Assembly: GCF_006345825.1 (NCBI RefSeq)
Contig: NZ_VCIX01000091.1
Location: 483,234 to 547,233, forward strand
DNA from: Paenibacillus paridis
Lineage (GTDB): Bacteria > Bacillota > Bacilli > Paenibacillales > Paenibacillaceae
Length of the DNA: 64,000 bases
Reading direction: 5' to 3'
Part shown: positions 18,035-27,089 of the stretch, piece by piece
Layout: each line of letters begins with the position of its first letter
Numbering within the stretch: the stretch's first letter is position 1
Made by a program: the position numbers and the translations under genes
Notes under the pieces: model-generated
Database searches by the model: none
Told to the model about the DNA's origin: nothing
The model's input: only the letters and a program-made list of their open reading frames with translations

Positions 18035-18069
18035 AAAACAGCAGGCTGAGCGATCAGCCTGCTGTTTTT
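18035..18069 (+). terminator. uvrBA operon terminator
   Basis: Stem AAACAGCAGGCTGA / TCAGCCTGCTGTTT with GCGA loop and T5 tail. Confidence 0.9.
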
Positions 18070-18108
18070 CTTGTTTCGTTAAGTTCGATCGCTCATAATT
18101 GCTGCTCG

Positions 18109-19128
18109 TTATCTGCCCATGCGATTAAATAATGAATCTTTGAAGTCGTCCATCATTAGCGGACCATTATAAGTAAAACATTTTAAATTAAAGCTTTCGA
18201 TGACTTCGGATAATAAATCAAAGACTTTAGCATCATTAGCGACTAATTTGGCCGGCAGGAGCTTAGCGGTTTCCAGCAGCTCCAGCATTTTCTCAGGTAC
18301 AATAGAAGCTGCTTCTTGCTGCTCGAATAAGTTCATCGAAATAATTTGATTGGAGTCCTGATCAATAACGGCAAAGATCATCGGATAATAGGGTCTGCCC
18401 TTATCCTCTACAGGAGAAGGCATGAAGAAACAACCGACTTCCCAGGTGCCGTTTGTTTTCTTGAGCGTTTTCTTCAGCTTGGCGAGCTGAAGCTCATTAA
18501 GTACGGAAGCAGTTTCGATGACTTGTTCCATCTTGTCTTCTTCGGGTACCAACCATTCGCTATTCCATTGCAGGCTTCCGTCGGCTTGAGCGGTTGCTAT
18601 GCGAGTGAGCAGCTTCTCACCCTGAGGCTGTATATAGCTGTAAGCATCTTCAGGGGCAGCAATTGCGACTTGGATGACTTGCTCCAAAGCTGCGGTTAGG
18701 AAGAGAACGTCTTCAGCTTTCTCAAGAATCCAGGGATAATACCCGGGCTCATGAATTTTGAAGGCAGGCCAGGCATTGCGTCCACGATATTTTAGACCGA
18801 GCGATTTGATTTGTTTATACTCATCGGGATGCAAGTCCTCGCGGTCATCGAAGGAGAGCATTAGACAATGCTGAACAAATAGAGGATCATCATGCAATTC
18901 GCCATCGAGCATAGCGTAGATGGTATCCAAACCTCTCTTGCCTAAATATAGAGCCAAACCAAAAAGCTGGCCCCCAGCACCCATAATGCAGCAGTAGCCT
19001 GTTCTGCCAGTGTAAGGGTCTTTGACAGCAAAAATATCGCTATCTTTAAAGACGCTCCAAGGCGCAGCTGCTTTAAAGGCGTTTGCTGCTTCATATAAGT
19101 TTTTCCATTGCTCTTGTGTCGGTTGCAT
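18109..19128 (-). CDS. cytoplasmic hypothetical protein, possibly DUF6930/DUF7309-type
   Basis: A 339-residue soluble protein without signal peptide or membrane segment. The N-terminal ~170 residues (MQPTQEQWKNLYEAANAFKA..., with GYCCIMGAGGQLFGLALYLG) and the C-terminal half (GTWEVGCFFMPSPVEDKGRPYYPM..., LLPAKLVANDAKVFDLLSEV) resemble a two-domain family common in Bacillales and clostridia, as I recall it; the DUF numbers are tentative. A good GGAGG site precedes the ATG. It stands alone between the uvrA terminator and an AT-rich gap, read on the opposite strand to both flanking genes. Function unknown. Confidence 0.85.
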   Translation of the reverse strand: MQPTQEQWKNLYEAANAFKAAAPWSVFKDSDIFAVKDPYTGRTGYCCIMGAGGQLFGLALYLGKRGLDTIYAMLDGELHDDPLFVQHCLMLSFDDREDLHPDEYKQIKSLGLKYRGRNAWPAFKIHEPGYYPWILEKAEDVLFLTAALEQVIQVAIAAPEDAYSYIQPQGEKLLTRIATAQADGSLQWNSEWLVPEEDKMEQVIETASVLNELQLAKLKKTLKKTNGTWEVGCFFMPSPVEDKGRPYYPMIFAVIDQDSNQIISMNLFEQQEAASIVPEKMLELLETAKLLPAKLVANDAKVFDLLSEVIESFNLKCFTYNGPLMMDDFKDSLFNRMGR

Positions 19129-19589
19129 GTTAATCCTCCATTAATTTTGATTGATGAAAAGTTGTATTTGGATAAAAACCAAATTAATCGTTTTAAGATA
19201 TATGTATATGTACAAAGATGTATCTAATTAATTTCTTGTATTTTCAAGGTTGTAAATAAACAAAAAACAAAGAATGAACATTATCTGTAGTGTGTGTATA
19301 GATGCATGAGTAAAAGATATTTTTGAATGCCATTCGTTATAGTTTTTGCCATAGATGGACATTTTATAATTAACCAACAAGAAACGATTCAGCCGTCCTC
19401 TGTTCGAGGGTGGCGATCCGTTTCTCACAGAAAGATAAGGCTGCTTTATGCTGTAAGGCTTATAAAGTCTTATATTTCAAAAAAAACGTGACAAACTTGT
19501 TACGAAATTCGATTCTTACTTGCGTCAGGAGCCACAAAAAGCTAACATATAGTAAAATAGGTTACGTGCGAAAAAAAGGAGGTCCCTTC
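19129..19589. other. AT-rich intergenic region, no gene recognised
   Basis: 460 bp, mostly AT-rich. The short frames in it lack plausible ribosome sites. The only structured part is the GAAACG hairpin element at 19381-19424 followed by a GGCTGCTTTATGCTGTAAGGC stretch, i.e. a possible structured leader for the small membrane protein gene at 19590. Confidence 0.6.
19381..19424. repeat. GAAACG...CGTTTC hairpin element, copy 2
   Basis: A 44-bp imperfect inverted repeat: outer arms GAAACG/CGTTTC, inner arms AGCC/GGC and CCTC/GAGG around TGTTC. It shares its termini and the GGCGAT word in the 3' half with the element at 4221-4260. Confidence 0.5.
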
Positions 19590-19805
19590 ATGTTTTTGGC
19601 AGAAGAAGCAGTTCAAGAAGCAAGTAAAATCGGTACTTTCGATTGGTTCATGCTTGCCTTTACCGTACTGATTGCAATTGGGTTTGTGCGACTATTAACG
19701 GCTCGCCCGAAGAAAAACATTTTTGCGATCGGTTTCACTTTCGTTTCACTGGCATTGTTTTTGCTGATTGACTTTATTATGATCACGCAGGTTTGGCTAG
19801 CTTAG
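19590..19805 (+). CDS. small two-TM membrane protein, DUF2759-like
   Basis: A 71-residue protein with two hydrophobic helices (WFMLAFTVLIAIGFVRLL and FAIGFTFVSLALFLLIDFIMI) joined by a basic loop (ARPKKN). The start is ATG with AAAGGAGGT 7 nt upstream; the longer frame open from 19410 has no site and is AT-rich leader. It resembles the short DUF2759 proteins of Bacillales, an assignment from memory and length only. Function unknown. It is monocistronic, ending at a strong bidirectional terminator. Confidence 0.8.
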   Translation: MFLAEEAVQEASKIGTFDWFMLAFTVLIAIGFVRLLTARPKKNIFAIGFTFVSLALFLLIDFIMITQVWLA

Positions 19806-19815
19806 TATCTAATGT

Positions 19816-19863
19816 AACAAAACAAAGGCGTACTGGACAAGTCCAGTACGCCTTTGTTTTGTT
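19816..19863. terminator. bidirectional terminator between convergent genes
   Basis: Perfect 23-bp arms (AACAAAACAAAGGCGTACTGGAC and complement) with a 2-nt centre. A-rich on the left and T-rich on the right, it serves both the DUF2759-like gene and the TIM-barrel gene. Confidence 0.9.
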
Positions 19864-19871
19864 TATAAGGA

Positions 19872-20840
19872 TTAAACCCACCACATCTCGCCTAGCGGCT
19901 CGCGGATCAGAATTTGCTGTAAGTTCTGAACGGCCTTCGTGAAGCCCTCGTCTACCGACATCAAGCCGTCCTCATGCTCAATGCTGACCACGTAGTCATA
20001 GCCAACAAGGCGAAGCGCGCTAAGGATATCAGCCCATGTCTTCAAGTCATGGCCATAGCCGACAGTACGGAACTGCCAAGCGCGATCAAGCATAAGCGCG
20101 TATGATTGCATATCCGTTACGCCATGGTGATTGACGTTAATCGGATCGATCGTTGTATCCTTCGCATGGAAGTGATGAATTGCTCCGGCACGGCCAAGAA
20201 TATGTACCGCTTGTACCGGATCGATGCCTTGCCACCACATGTGGCTTGGATCAAGATTGGCGCCGATCGCATTGCCAGCCGCTTCACGCAGGCGAAGCAA
20301 GGTAGCAGGACTGTGAACGGAGAAGCCGCCATGAAGCTCAAGGCCGATTTTGACGCCGCCTTCTGTAGCCAGCTTTCCAATCTCAGACCAATATGGAATA
20401 ACTTTTTCTTCCCATTGCCATTTCAGGATATCCTGGAAATCATTCGGCCAAGGAGCAACCGGCCAGTTCGGGTATTTTGCATCCTCATGGTCGCCTGGGC
20501 AGCCAGAGAACGTATTGACAACGGATACTTCAAGACGGTTGGCAAGCTCAATCGTTTTGCGAATAACCGCATCATGGTCAGAAGAAATAGCCTTCTGCGG
20601 GTGAAGCGGATTGCCGTGGCAGCTAAGTGCGCTGATCATCAGTCCGCGTGATTCTATTGCATGCTTAAACGCTTTCAGTTTGCCTTCGTCCGCTAGCAAT
20701 GCATCCACATCACAGTGTGCGTTGCCCGGGTATCCACCCGTGCCGATTTCGATTGCATCCAGACCTTTGGAAGCGATGTAGTCGAGAGCTTCCTCGAATG
20801 GTTTTTGTGCAAAAAGAACGCTAAATACGCCTAATTTCAT
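19872..20840 (-). CDS. sugar phosphate isomerase/epimerase-like TIM barrel protein
   Basis: A 322-residue protein of the xylose-isomerase-like TIM barrel / AP endonuclease 2 superfamily. Putative metal-ligand segments are visible: LELHGGFSVHS, NLDPSHMWWQGIDP, HFHAKD and VSIEHEDGLM. Paenibacillus genomes carry many such proteins, often tied to inositol or sugar-acid catabolism, but there is no catabolic neighbour here, so the substrate cannot be named. The ATG is preceded by AAAGGA (5 nt) and GGGAGG further up. It is divergent from the HtrA-like gene, and both promoters contain the same -35 decamer. Confidence 0.85.
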   Translation of the reverse strand: MKLGVFSVLFAQKPFEEALDYIASKGLDAIEIGTGGYPGNAHCDVDALLADEGKLKAFKHAIESRGLMISALSCHGNPLHPQKAISSDHDAVIRKTIELANRLEVSVVNTFSGCPGDHEDAKYPNWPVAPWPNDFQDILKWQWEEKVIPYWSEIGKLATEGGVKIGLELHGGFSVHSPATLLRLREAAGNAIGANLDPSHMWWQGIDPVQAVHILGRAGAIHHFHAKDTTIDPINVNHHGVTDMQSYALMLDRAWQFRTVGYGHDLKTWADILSALRLVGYDYVVSIEHEDGLMSVDEGFTKAVQNLQQILIREPLGEMWWV

Positions 20841-20908
20841 TTGTCCTTTTACCTCCCGAATCCATTGAGATGGATTGAATTAGTAGTCCCACATAGTATA
20901 CCACTTTC

Positions 20909-20937
20909 ATAATCAGAACACATAACCGAAACGACAA
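20909..20937 (-). promoter_or_regulatory. promoter candidate for TIM-barrel gene
   Basis: Minus strand TTGTCG (20937-20932), 17-bp spacer, GATTAT (20914-20909). The -35 lies in ATTGTCGTTT, which is repeated in inverted orientation at 21038-21047 in the divergent promoter. Confidence 0.45.
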
Positions 20938-21038
20938 TTGACAAAATCGCATAATAATTAAGCAAAACGGGCATAGTGCAGGCCGGAGGGTCTATTTCCA
21001 TTCTGTATCTTTTTACCTATAAATCTAGCTAATTTTGA

Positions 21039-21067
21039 TTGTCGTTTATTGGAAAATATGCTATGTT
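21039..21067 (+). promoter_or_regulatory. promoter candidate for HtrA-like gene
   Basis: TTGTCG, 17-bp spacer, TATGTT at 21062-21067, about 85 bp before the ATG. The remainder of the 312-bp gap (20841-21152) holds nothing else recognised. Confidence 0.5.
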
Positions 21068-21152
21068 ACGAGGGGATTGCTAAATAGAGAAAGCAGCGCC
21101 AAATCGGGGCTAAACCGGCGTCTGCACAGAGAAGGATAGGGAGAGTGGGTTC

Positions 21153-22268
21153 ATGAAGAGAAGCATGCTTCGAGTTTGCAGCTTTATTGCGATTGGAGCA
21201 ATTATAGCGGCTGGGACTGCATGGGCTGCCGGCACAGGAGGAACAAGCACGCATGCTTTAAGCGCGACAAAGATTAACGGTGAGGTTTACGTCAAAGCCA
21301 GCTCGCTTACGAGTGCGCTTGGCGGCACAGGTACGTTCGACTCCAAGAGCAATACATACGCCTATACCCCCGCAGATATTCCATCAGTCATCAAGAAGGT
21401 GTCTCCTTCTGTCGTAGCGATCATCGGCAAGCCGAAGGATGTAGGCTCCGCTGATCCAAGATATGCCCTCGCTCATGGCACAGGCGTAATCATCCGGGCA
21501 GACGGCTGGATTGTAACCAATGCGCATGTCGTGGAGGACATGACGAATTTGGTCGTGGTTACTGCAGACGGCAAGAAATATGACGCTGAGCGGACACATT
21601 ATGATGAACCAAGCGATTTGGCACTAGTCAAAATAAAAGCAACGAAGCTCCCTATAGCCAAACTAGCGGCTACTCCGCTTAATGTGCAGGTAGGCGAGAC
21701 GGTTGTAGCGATTGGAACCCCAGTCTCCTTCTCGCTGCGCAATACGGCAACCAGCGGCATTTTAAGCGGCATGAATCGCAGCATTTCCTCAGCCTACAAG
21801 CTGCTCCAGACAGACGCAGCCATTAATCCGGGAAACAGCGGCGGGCCGCTCGTGAATATGAAGGGCGAGGTCATAGGCATTAATTCTTTGAAATTCGTAG
21901 AAGTTGGGGTCGATAATCTTGGATTTTCCATTCCTGCGGATACGGTACAGTATGTGACAAATCATTTTTTCAAATACGGGCATGTGAAGCGTGCTTCATT
22001 GGGATTAAGCCTGGAGGAAAGCTGGTCGGCCTTAATCGGCATCCCGACCTCTGATCCACTCACCGTGAAAACGGTGCAATCGGCATCTGCCCAAAAATTA
22101 GGGATCAAAAACGGCGATTTGCTTTATAAGGTTGCGGGCAAGCAAGTATCTACCATCGTAGAGCTGAATGAGCTGCTCAAAAGTTATTTGCCGGGCCAAC
22201 AAGTAGAGGTCATGCTGCAAATGGATGGCGATCTCGTGACGAAGAAGCTGACGCTGGTTGAAGGTTAG
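21153..22268 (+). CDS. HtrA/DegP-like serine protease with N-terminal stalk-like segment and PDZ domain
   Basis: A 371-residue exported protease. The signal peptide covers ~1-26 (IAIGAIIAAGTAWAAG). Residues 35-72 resemble a short copper-amine-oxidase-type stalk motif (ATKINGEVYVKASSLTSALG). The chymotrypsin-fold domain has an intact triad: H125 in TNAHVVED, D155 in SDLALVKI, S229 in GNSGGPLV. A C-terminal PDZ domain (~275-365, with GIKNGDLLYKVAGKQV) should select substrates. The ATG has GGGAGAG upstream. The next gene, 55 bp downstream, is another exported stalk-domain protein, so the two probably form an operon for envelope protein quality control or processing. Confidence 0.9.
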   Translation: MKRSMLRVCSFIAIGAIIAAGTAWAAGTGGTSTHALSATKINGEVYVKASSLTSALGGTGTFDSKSNTYAYTPADIPSVIKKVSPSVVAIIGKPKDVGSADPRYALAHGTGVIIRADGWIVTNAHVVEDMTNLVVVTADGKKYDAERTHYDEPSDLALVKIKATKLPIAKLAATPLNVQVGETVVAIGTPVSFSLRNTATSGILSGMNRSISSAYKLLQTDAAINPGNSGGPLVNMKGEVIGINSLKFVEVGVDNLGFSIPADTVQYVTNHFFKYGHVKRASLGLSLEESWSALIGIPTSDPLTVKTVQSASAQKLGIKNGDLLYKVAGKQVSTIVELNELLKSYLPGQQVEVMLQMDGDLVTKKLTLVEG

Positions 22269-22323
22269 GCAATAGAAGCAAGAGTGAATTAGCAATTATC
22301 TGAGATTAGAGGAGCAATTATAA

Positions 22324-24237
22324 ATGAAAAGATTTTTAACGATGCTGCTGCCAGTACTGCTGGTATTGGCGATGCTGCCGATGGCGGTGTTTGCCGCAGA
22401 CGCAGACAGCAAGGTAGAGGTTCGATTGAAGGCGGGTAGCACGACCGTCAAAATTAACGGCAAGGCATCAACGGTAGAAGCTCCGTTTGTGAGCAGCGGC
22501 ACGACGATGGTACCTTTGAAAGTCATTACCAATGCATTTGGCGCAGGCCTTAAATTGGAAAACGGGAATGTGATTACCTTAACGTACAATGACCGGAAGG
22601 TCGTGTTAACGTTTGGCAGCAAAACGGTCAAAATCAACGGAGCAGCAAAAACGGTTGCCATTGCTCCCGTCGTAGTTAAAGGCTCCACAATGGTTCCACT
22701 TCGCATAATTGTAGAAGCCTTTGGAGCTAAGATTTCCAATGACGCCGCAACAAAAGAAACGGTCATTAATGGCGTTCGAGCGCAATCCTCAGGCACGGGC
22801 GGTACTTCCATCGATTCCGATTACGGAAAAACGAAGGTTGGCGATAGCTACTACGGATGGACATTAAACTACCCGGCTGGTCTCGTTCAAGTTGCGCAAA
22901 GCGATAGCGGAGATTATATAAGCTGGGCGGACACCGCAGACGCTTCCAAAGTAGCTGCGCAGGTGAATGTCTTCACGGAGCTCGTCGGTGACGATGAGCT
23001 TACAGTCGAAGAACAGCGTGATTTGCTGTATAGCTATTACGATGGCGATGAAATTACCGTGGATAAGCGTACGATTACAGTAGGCGGCCAGCAATTCGAG
23101 AAGATTGTCTCTTACACGAAACAAAGCAAAATGTATTATGAATATCGCGGCGTCCAAAAAGCGGATAAATACTTTATTATCCTCGTTGGCGTGAAGGGCT
23201 CCGACAAGTCTGTGCTCGCGAGCTACGACGTTTTGTTGAACAGCTTTACGCCTTCGTTTAATGTATCTGACAAAACCGTGAAAAATATTACGAAGGTCCA
23301 AGATGGCATGATTACGTTTAAGGATGCCGATTATGGCTTCTCCGTTAAACTACCGGCGGGATGGTATGATGATTCTGACGGCTCTACGCCATCATTTGCA
23401 AACAAAACGGACTCTTTCTTGTTTTCCTTTGGATCGCTTTTGGCTGGAGATACGCTTGACAGCTGGGCAGTACGCCATGAGAAAAATCTTCGCGAAGAGT
23501 TCGTCAGCTCCAACATTCGCAATGTAACTACGGCACCGGTCACCCTGAAGAACGGAAAAGCATTGAGTCTTTCTTATGATATTTCATACGGTGAAGACTA
23601 TTGGATTACTTTTAATGAAATTGCTTATATTTCCGGGGATTACCGTTATTCGCTCGTTTACCTACATCCGGCATCGAACAGTGCCAAAAGCAAAGATACC
23701 CTTAAGCAAGTCATTGCTTCGGTAACGATCGATACGGCGTATATTGAGAAAAACTTTGGAGTGGTTGATGATCAGTTAGATCTTATCGACCGCAGCAAAA
23801 AAATAACAAAACGCAGTGCCACTTACGGCTACTCTATCGAGATGCCGGCATTCTGGACAGGCGAGCAAAACAATTTTAACGAGGACGATGTGTATTATTC
23901 GTTTAATGCTGGCGAAGCATTAATATACGAATCGGAGAAAACACCTTCCGCGATTGTCGCTGAAATTTCTCAGCTTCCAAGCTCACCGGATGGGATTTTA
24001 CAGGGCGTTTCGATTAAAGAAAACACGACTTTAACGATAAACGGGAAATCAGTACGTAAAGTGGTGCTGCATGCAGCTAAGCCGAGAATTGGTATTCCTT
24101 ATTCACAAATCCTTTATTTGGTTGAGCGGGAAAGCGGATCAATGGTATTTAATTTTACGCTATATGACGTTCATGCAACTGAAAGCAATTTGAAGCTTAT
24201 CAACGACGTTGCGCAGTCCATTCGTTTCAATTCATAA
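22324..24237 (+). CDS. exported protein with copper amine oxidase N-terminal (stalk) domain
   Basis: A 637-residue secreted protein. The signal peptide has core LLPVLLVLAMLPMAVFA. A copper amine oxidase N-terminal-like domain spans ~30-155, with the paired motif MVPLKVITNAFG and MVPLRIIVEAFG. Three PsbP/lipoprotein-like modules follow, each starting with a KSATYGYSIEMP-type phrase (DSYYGWTLNYPAGL, DADYGFSVKLPAGW, SATYGYSIEMPAFW). No enzyme motif is seen. AGAGGAG lies 10 nt before the ATG. It is probably wall-associated; in Paenibacillus these stalk domains occur on many envelope proteins. Function unknown, likely linked to the protease upstream. Confidence 0.85.
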   Translation: MKRFLTMLLPVLLVLAMLPMAVFAADADSKVEVRLKAGSTTVKINGKASTVEAPFVSSGTTMVPLKVITNAFGAGLKLENGNVITLTYNDRKVVLTFGSKTVKINGAAKTVAIAPVVVKGSTMVPLRIIVEAFGAKISNDAATKETVINGVRAQSSGTGGTSIDSDYGKTKVGDSYYGWTLNYPAGLVQVAQSDSGDYISWADTADASKVAAQVNVFTELVGDDELTVEEQRDLLYSYYDGDEITVDKRTITVGGQQFEKIVSYTKQSKMYYEYRGVQKADKYFIILVGVKGSDKSVLASYDVLLNSFTPSFNVSDKTVKNITKVQDGMITFKDADYGFSVKLPAGWYDDSDGSTPSFANKTDSFLFSFGSLLAGDTLDSWAVRHEKNLREEFVSSNIRNVTTAPVTLKNGKALSLSYDISYGEDYWITFNEIAYISGDYRYSLVYLHPASNSAKSKDTLKQVIASVTIDTAYIEKNFGVVDDQLDLIDRSKKITKRSATYGYSIEMPAFWTGEQNNFNEDDVYYSFNAGEALIYESEKTPSAIVAEISQLPSSPDGILQGVSIKENTTLTINGKSVRKVVLHAAKPRIGIPYSQILYLVERESGSMVFNFTLYDVHATESNLKLINDVAQSIRFNS

Positions 24238-24253
24238 AAATCAAGGCTCTAGA

Positions 24254-24287
24254 GCCGGTTCCCTGATGAGGGAACCGGTTTATTTTG
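24254..24287 (+). terminator. terminator after stalk-domain gene
   Basis: Perfect 10-bp stem CCGGTTCCCT / AGGGAACCGG, GATG loop, then TTTATTTT. Confidence 0.9.
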
Positions 24288-24379
24288 CGTGATGCCAGTA
24301 TTGTGTAGTGGTATAGATGACCGTGGTTTGTTAAGATAGTAGCAACAGGTTTCAAGAATGAGAGGAATGGATTGTAATT

Positions 24380-26914
24380 ATGACTGACACAATAATAAGA
24401 TCGGACATAGAGCTGCTGGCTCCGGCCGGCGATTGGGATTGTATGAGGGCTGCTGTGGCTAACGGCGCCGATGCGATATTTTTTGGAGTGGAGAAATTTA
24501 ATGCGCGTGCCCGGGCGAACAACTTCCGCAGCGAAGAGCTTCCGGAAATTATGGCTTTTCTGCATACGTACGGAGTAAAGGGCTTTCTGACGTTTAACAT
24601 TCTCGTGTTTGAGGACGAGCTGAGAGACGCGCAGAAGCTGATTGAAATGTGTATCGATGCGGGCGTGGATGCGGTTATCGTGCAGGATTTGGGGCTGGTG
24701 AAGCTAATCCGCGAGCTATCGCCGGATTTCCCGATTCATGGTTCGACGCAAATGACGATCACGTCGCCGGAGGCGGTTGAATTTACGAAGCCGTTCGGGC
24801 TGGAGCGCGTAGTGCTCGGCCGCGAGAACAATTTGAAGCAAATTCGCACAATCGGCGAACAGGCGAAGCTGCCAATGGAAGTATTCGTGCACGGGGCGTT
24901 ATGCGTGTCGTATTCCGGACAGTGCTTGACGTCGGAAATGTGGGGCGGACGCTCCGCGAACCGCGGGGAATGCGCGCAGGCTTGCCGCTTGCCGTACGAT
25001 CTGATGGTTGACGGGGAGATTCAGCCGATGGGCGACATCGCGTATTTGCTGTCGCCGAAGGATTTGGCGGCGATCGATATCGTGCCGGAGCTGATCCAAG
25101 CCGGCGTGAAGTCGTTTAAGATCGAAGGGCGGCTGAAGAGCCCGGAGTATGTTGCAAATGTCGTGAGCAAGTATCGACGCGCGATCGATAAATATTTTGA
25201 CGGCGACTTGTCGAAGCCGTCGGCGGAGGATGTGCGTGAGCTGCAGCAAAGCTTCTCGCGCGGCTTCACGCATGGTTTCCTGTCGGGAACGAACAACAAG
25301 ATGCTCGTTGAGGGCACGTTCCCGAAAAGCCGCGGCGTCTACCTCGGCCGCGTGGAGCGCGTGATGCGCGATGCGGTTTCCTTGCGGATCGACGCGCCTC
25401 TAAAGCGCGGCGACGGCATTGTGTTTGACGCCGGCGACCCGACGAAGAAGGAAGAGGGCGGCCGCGTGTACGATATTCGCCGCCAGGGCGTGAAGATTGA
25501 GGGCGAAGCGCAGGAAGGCACGCTGATCGAGCTTGTAGCAGGACGCAATGATGTTGACTTGCGCAAGGTGCATGTGGGCGACCGCGTCTGGAAAACAAGT
25601 GATCCGGCGCTGGATAAGCGTCTGAGAGCCACTTTTGAAACGGAAAAGCCCTACCGCGTGTTCCCGCTGCATGTACGAGTGACGGGTGCGCTTGGCCAGC
25701 CTATGCGTACTTGGTGGACGGATGTACAAAAAGGCACGACCGTTGAGGTTGCCACGGAGCTCGAGCTTGAGCAAGCGCAGAAGCGTCCGATGGATGCAGC
25801 GCTGCTGGAGGATCAATTGGGCCGTTTGGGCGGTACGGTGTACCAGCTCGAGAAAATGGAGGTTGAACTTCAGGGCGATCTGATCGTGCCGATCCGTGAG
25901 CTGAACCGTTTGCGCCGCGAAGCGGTAGAGCTGCTTGCGGGCGAGCGTCCAAAGCCGCCGGTATATGTGAAGAATCCAGTCGCTTCGCGCGAAAATCTTT
26001 TCCAGGCAGACTCGGCGAAGAAGGATATTTTGGCACCGCAAAGCGGCAAGGACGCGAACCTGATCGCCTTGTGCCGCAGCTTGGAGCAAGTGCAGGCAGC
26101 CGTAACAACGGATGTATCCTATGTGTATGCTGATTTTGAATTCATCAAGCAGTTCCCTGCTGCAGTGGCTGCGGCCCGTGAGGCGGGCAAGCCGATTGCA
26201 CTGGCAACGCCGCGCATTCATATGCCGGGCGAGAATGGATACCATGCGAATATTTTGAAGCTGCAGCCGGATGCGGTACTCGTGCGGAACACAGGAGCGC
26301 TGTATTATTATCTGCGCGCCCGTGCAGCTAACCCGGACAAGCCGTTCCCGAAATTGATCGGCGACTTCTCATTGAACGTAGCCAATCACAAAGCAGTGAA
26401 CTTGTTCACAGAGGTTGGGCTTGATCTGATCACTCCTTCGTATGACCTGAATATTCAGCAGATGGTCGATTTGCTGGAAAACTCGGATACGTCGATGCTG
26501 GAGATGGTCATCCATCAGCATTTGCCGATGTTCCATACGGAGCACTGCGTATACTGCACCTTTATGAGCGAAGGAACCGACTTTACCAACTGCGGCCGTC
26601 CGTGCGAGGAGCAGCGCGCTTCCTTGCAGGATCGGATCGGCATGGCGCACCCCGTGCGCGTAGATGAGGGCTGCCGCAATACCGTATATAATGCGATTGA
26701 GCAATCAGGCGCAGAGTATATTCGCAATTTTGTCGGCTATGGCGTCTCTAACTTCCGCGTAGAGTTTTTGGAAGAAACGCCGGAGAAGGTGCTTGAAGTA
26801 TTGGGTCTTTACCGCGACGCGCTGGATGGAGGCATCAGCGGCACGCAGGTTTGGCGCAGCCTGAAAGCGATCAATCAGTTGGGCGTTACCCGTGGTCAAC
26901 TAGTCAAGAAATAG
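24380..26914 (+). CDS. U32 family protein with DUF3656-type region (RlhA-like)
   Basis: An 844-residue cytoplasmic protein. The N-terminal U32 domain starts LAPAGDWDCMRAAV and holds the full U32 signature EVFVHGALCVSYSGQC. Additional cysteines (GECAQAC; CVYCTF; CGRPC) suit an iron-sulphur cluster. A central ~410-530 region matches the DUF3656 insertion seen in E. coli RlhA, which makes 5-hydroxycytidine in 23S rRNA. Despite the peptidase name, this group is involved in RNA hydroxylation, the likely role here. Base composition between ~24.8 and 26.0 kb is richer in GC (many GCG, CGC, CCG codons) than flanking genes. The site upstream of the ATG (GAGAGGA) is rather far, 13 nt. Confidence 0.9.
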   Translation: MTDTIIRSDIELLAPAGDWDCMRAAVANGADAIFFGVEKFNARARANNFRSEELPEIMAFLHTYGVKGFLTFNILVFEDELRDAQKLIEMCIDAGVDAVIVQDLGLVKLIRELSPDFPIHGSTQMTITSPEAVEFTKPFGLERVVLGRENNLKQIRTIGEQAKLPMEVFVHGALCVSYSGQCLTSEMWGGRSANRGECAQACRLPYDLMVDGEIQPMGDIAYLLSPKDLAAIDIVPELIQAGVKSFKIEGRLKSPEYVANVVSKYRRAIDKYFDGDLSKPSAEDVRELQQSFSRGFTHGFLSGTNNKMLVEGTFPKSRGVYLGRVERVMRDAVSLRIDAPLKRGDGIVFDAGDPTKKEEGGRVYDIRRQGVKIEGEAQEGTLIELVAGRNDVDLRKVHVGDRVWKTSDPALDKRLRATFETEKPYRVFPLHVRVTGALGQPMRTWWTDVQKGTTVEVATELELEQAQKRPMDAALLEDQLGRLGGTVYQLEKMEVELQGDLIVPIRELNRLRREAVELLAGERPKPPVYVKNPVASRENLFQADSAKKDILAPQSGKDANLIALCRSLEQVQAAVTTDVSYVYADFEFIKQFPAAVAAAREAGKPIALATPRIHMPGENGYHANILKLQPDAVLVRNTGALYYYLRARAANPDKPFPKLIGDFSLNVANHKAVNLFTEVGLDLITPSYDLNIQQMVDLLENSDTSMLEMVIHQHLPMFHTEHCVYCTFMSEGTDFTNCGRPCEEQRASLQDRIGMAHPVRVDEGCRNTVYNAIEQSGAEYIRNFVGYGVSNFRVEFLEETPEKVLEVLGLYRDALDGGISGTQVWRSLKAINQLGVTRGQLVKK

Positions 26915-26936
26915 GGATAGTTTTGACGTGAAAAGG

Positions 26937-26973
26937 TATGCCGCTCTCCTATCCGTAGGAGGGCGGCATTTTT
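26937..26973 (+). terminator. terminator after U32 gene
   Basis: Stem GCCGCTCTCCTA / TAGGAGGGCGGC with TCCG loop and ATTTTT tail. Confidence 0.9.
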
Positions 26974-27000
26974 CCATTTGATGGCCGGCGCAGGACAGGT

Positions 27001-27029
27001 TTGACACGCGATGGGCGCTGGCATAGCAT
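27001..27029 (+). promoter_or_regulatory. sigma-A promoter of pcrB
   Basis: Perfect TTGACA, 17-bp spacer, TAGCAT; about 60 bp before the ATG. Confidence 0.7.
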
Positions 27030-27089
27030 AGAGGGATAGCGCAATTATGAGACATTCGATTTTGGCGAAAAAGCGAGGTTTGGTCATTG

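Noticed and set aside
19228..19428. 66-codon minus-strand frame
   Set aside because: No ribosome site, AT-rich, overlaps the hairpin element; no recognisable protein feature.
19410..19589. N-terminal extension of the DUF2759-like gene
   Set aside because: It is AT-rich leader overlapping the hairpin element; the GGAGGT site fixes the start at 19590.
25400..26245. Long minus-strand open frame (281 codons) inside the U32 gene
   Set aside because: It lies wholly antisense to a strongly conserved protein; its composition reflects GC-rich codons of the real gene and no ribosome site or family is seen.
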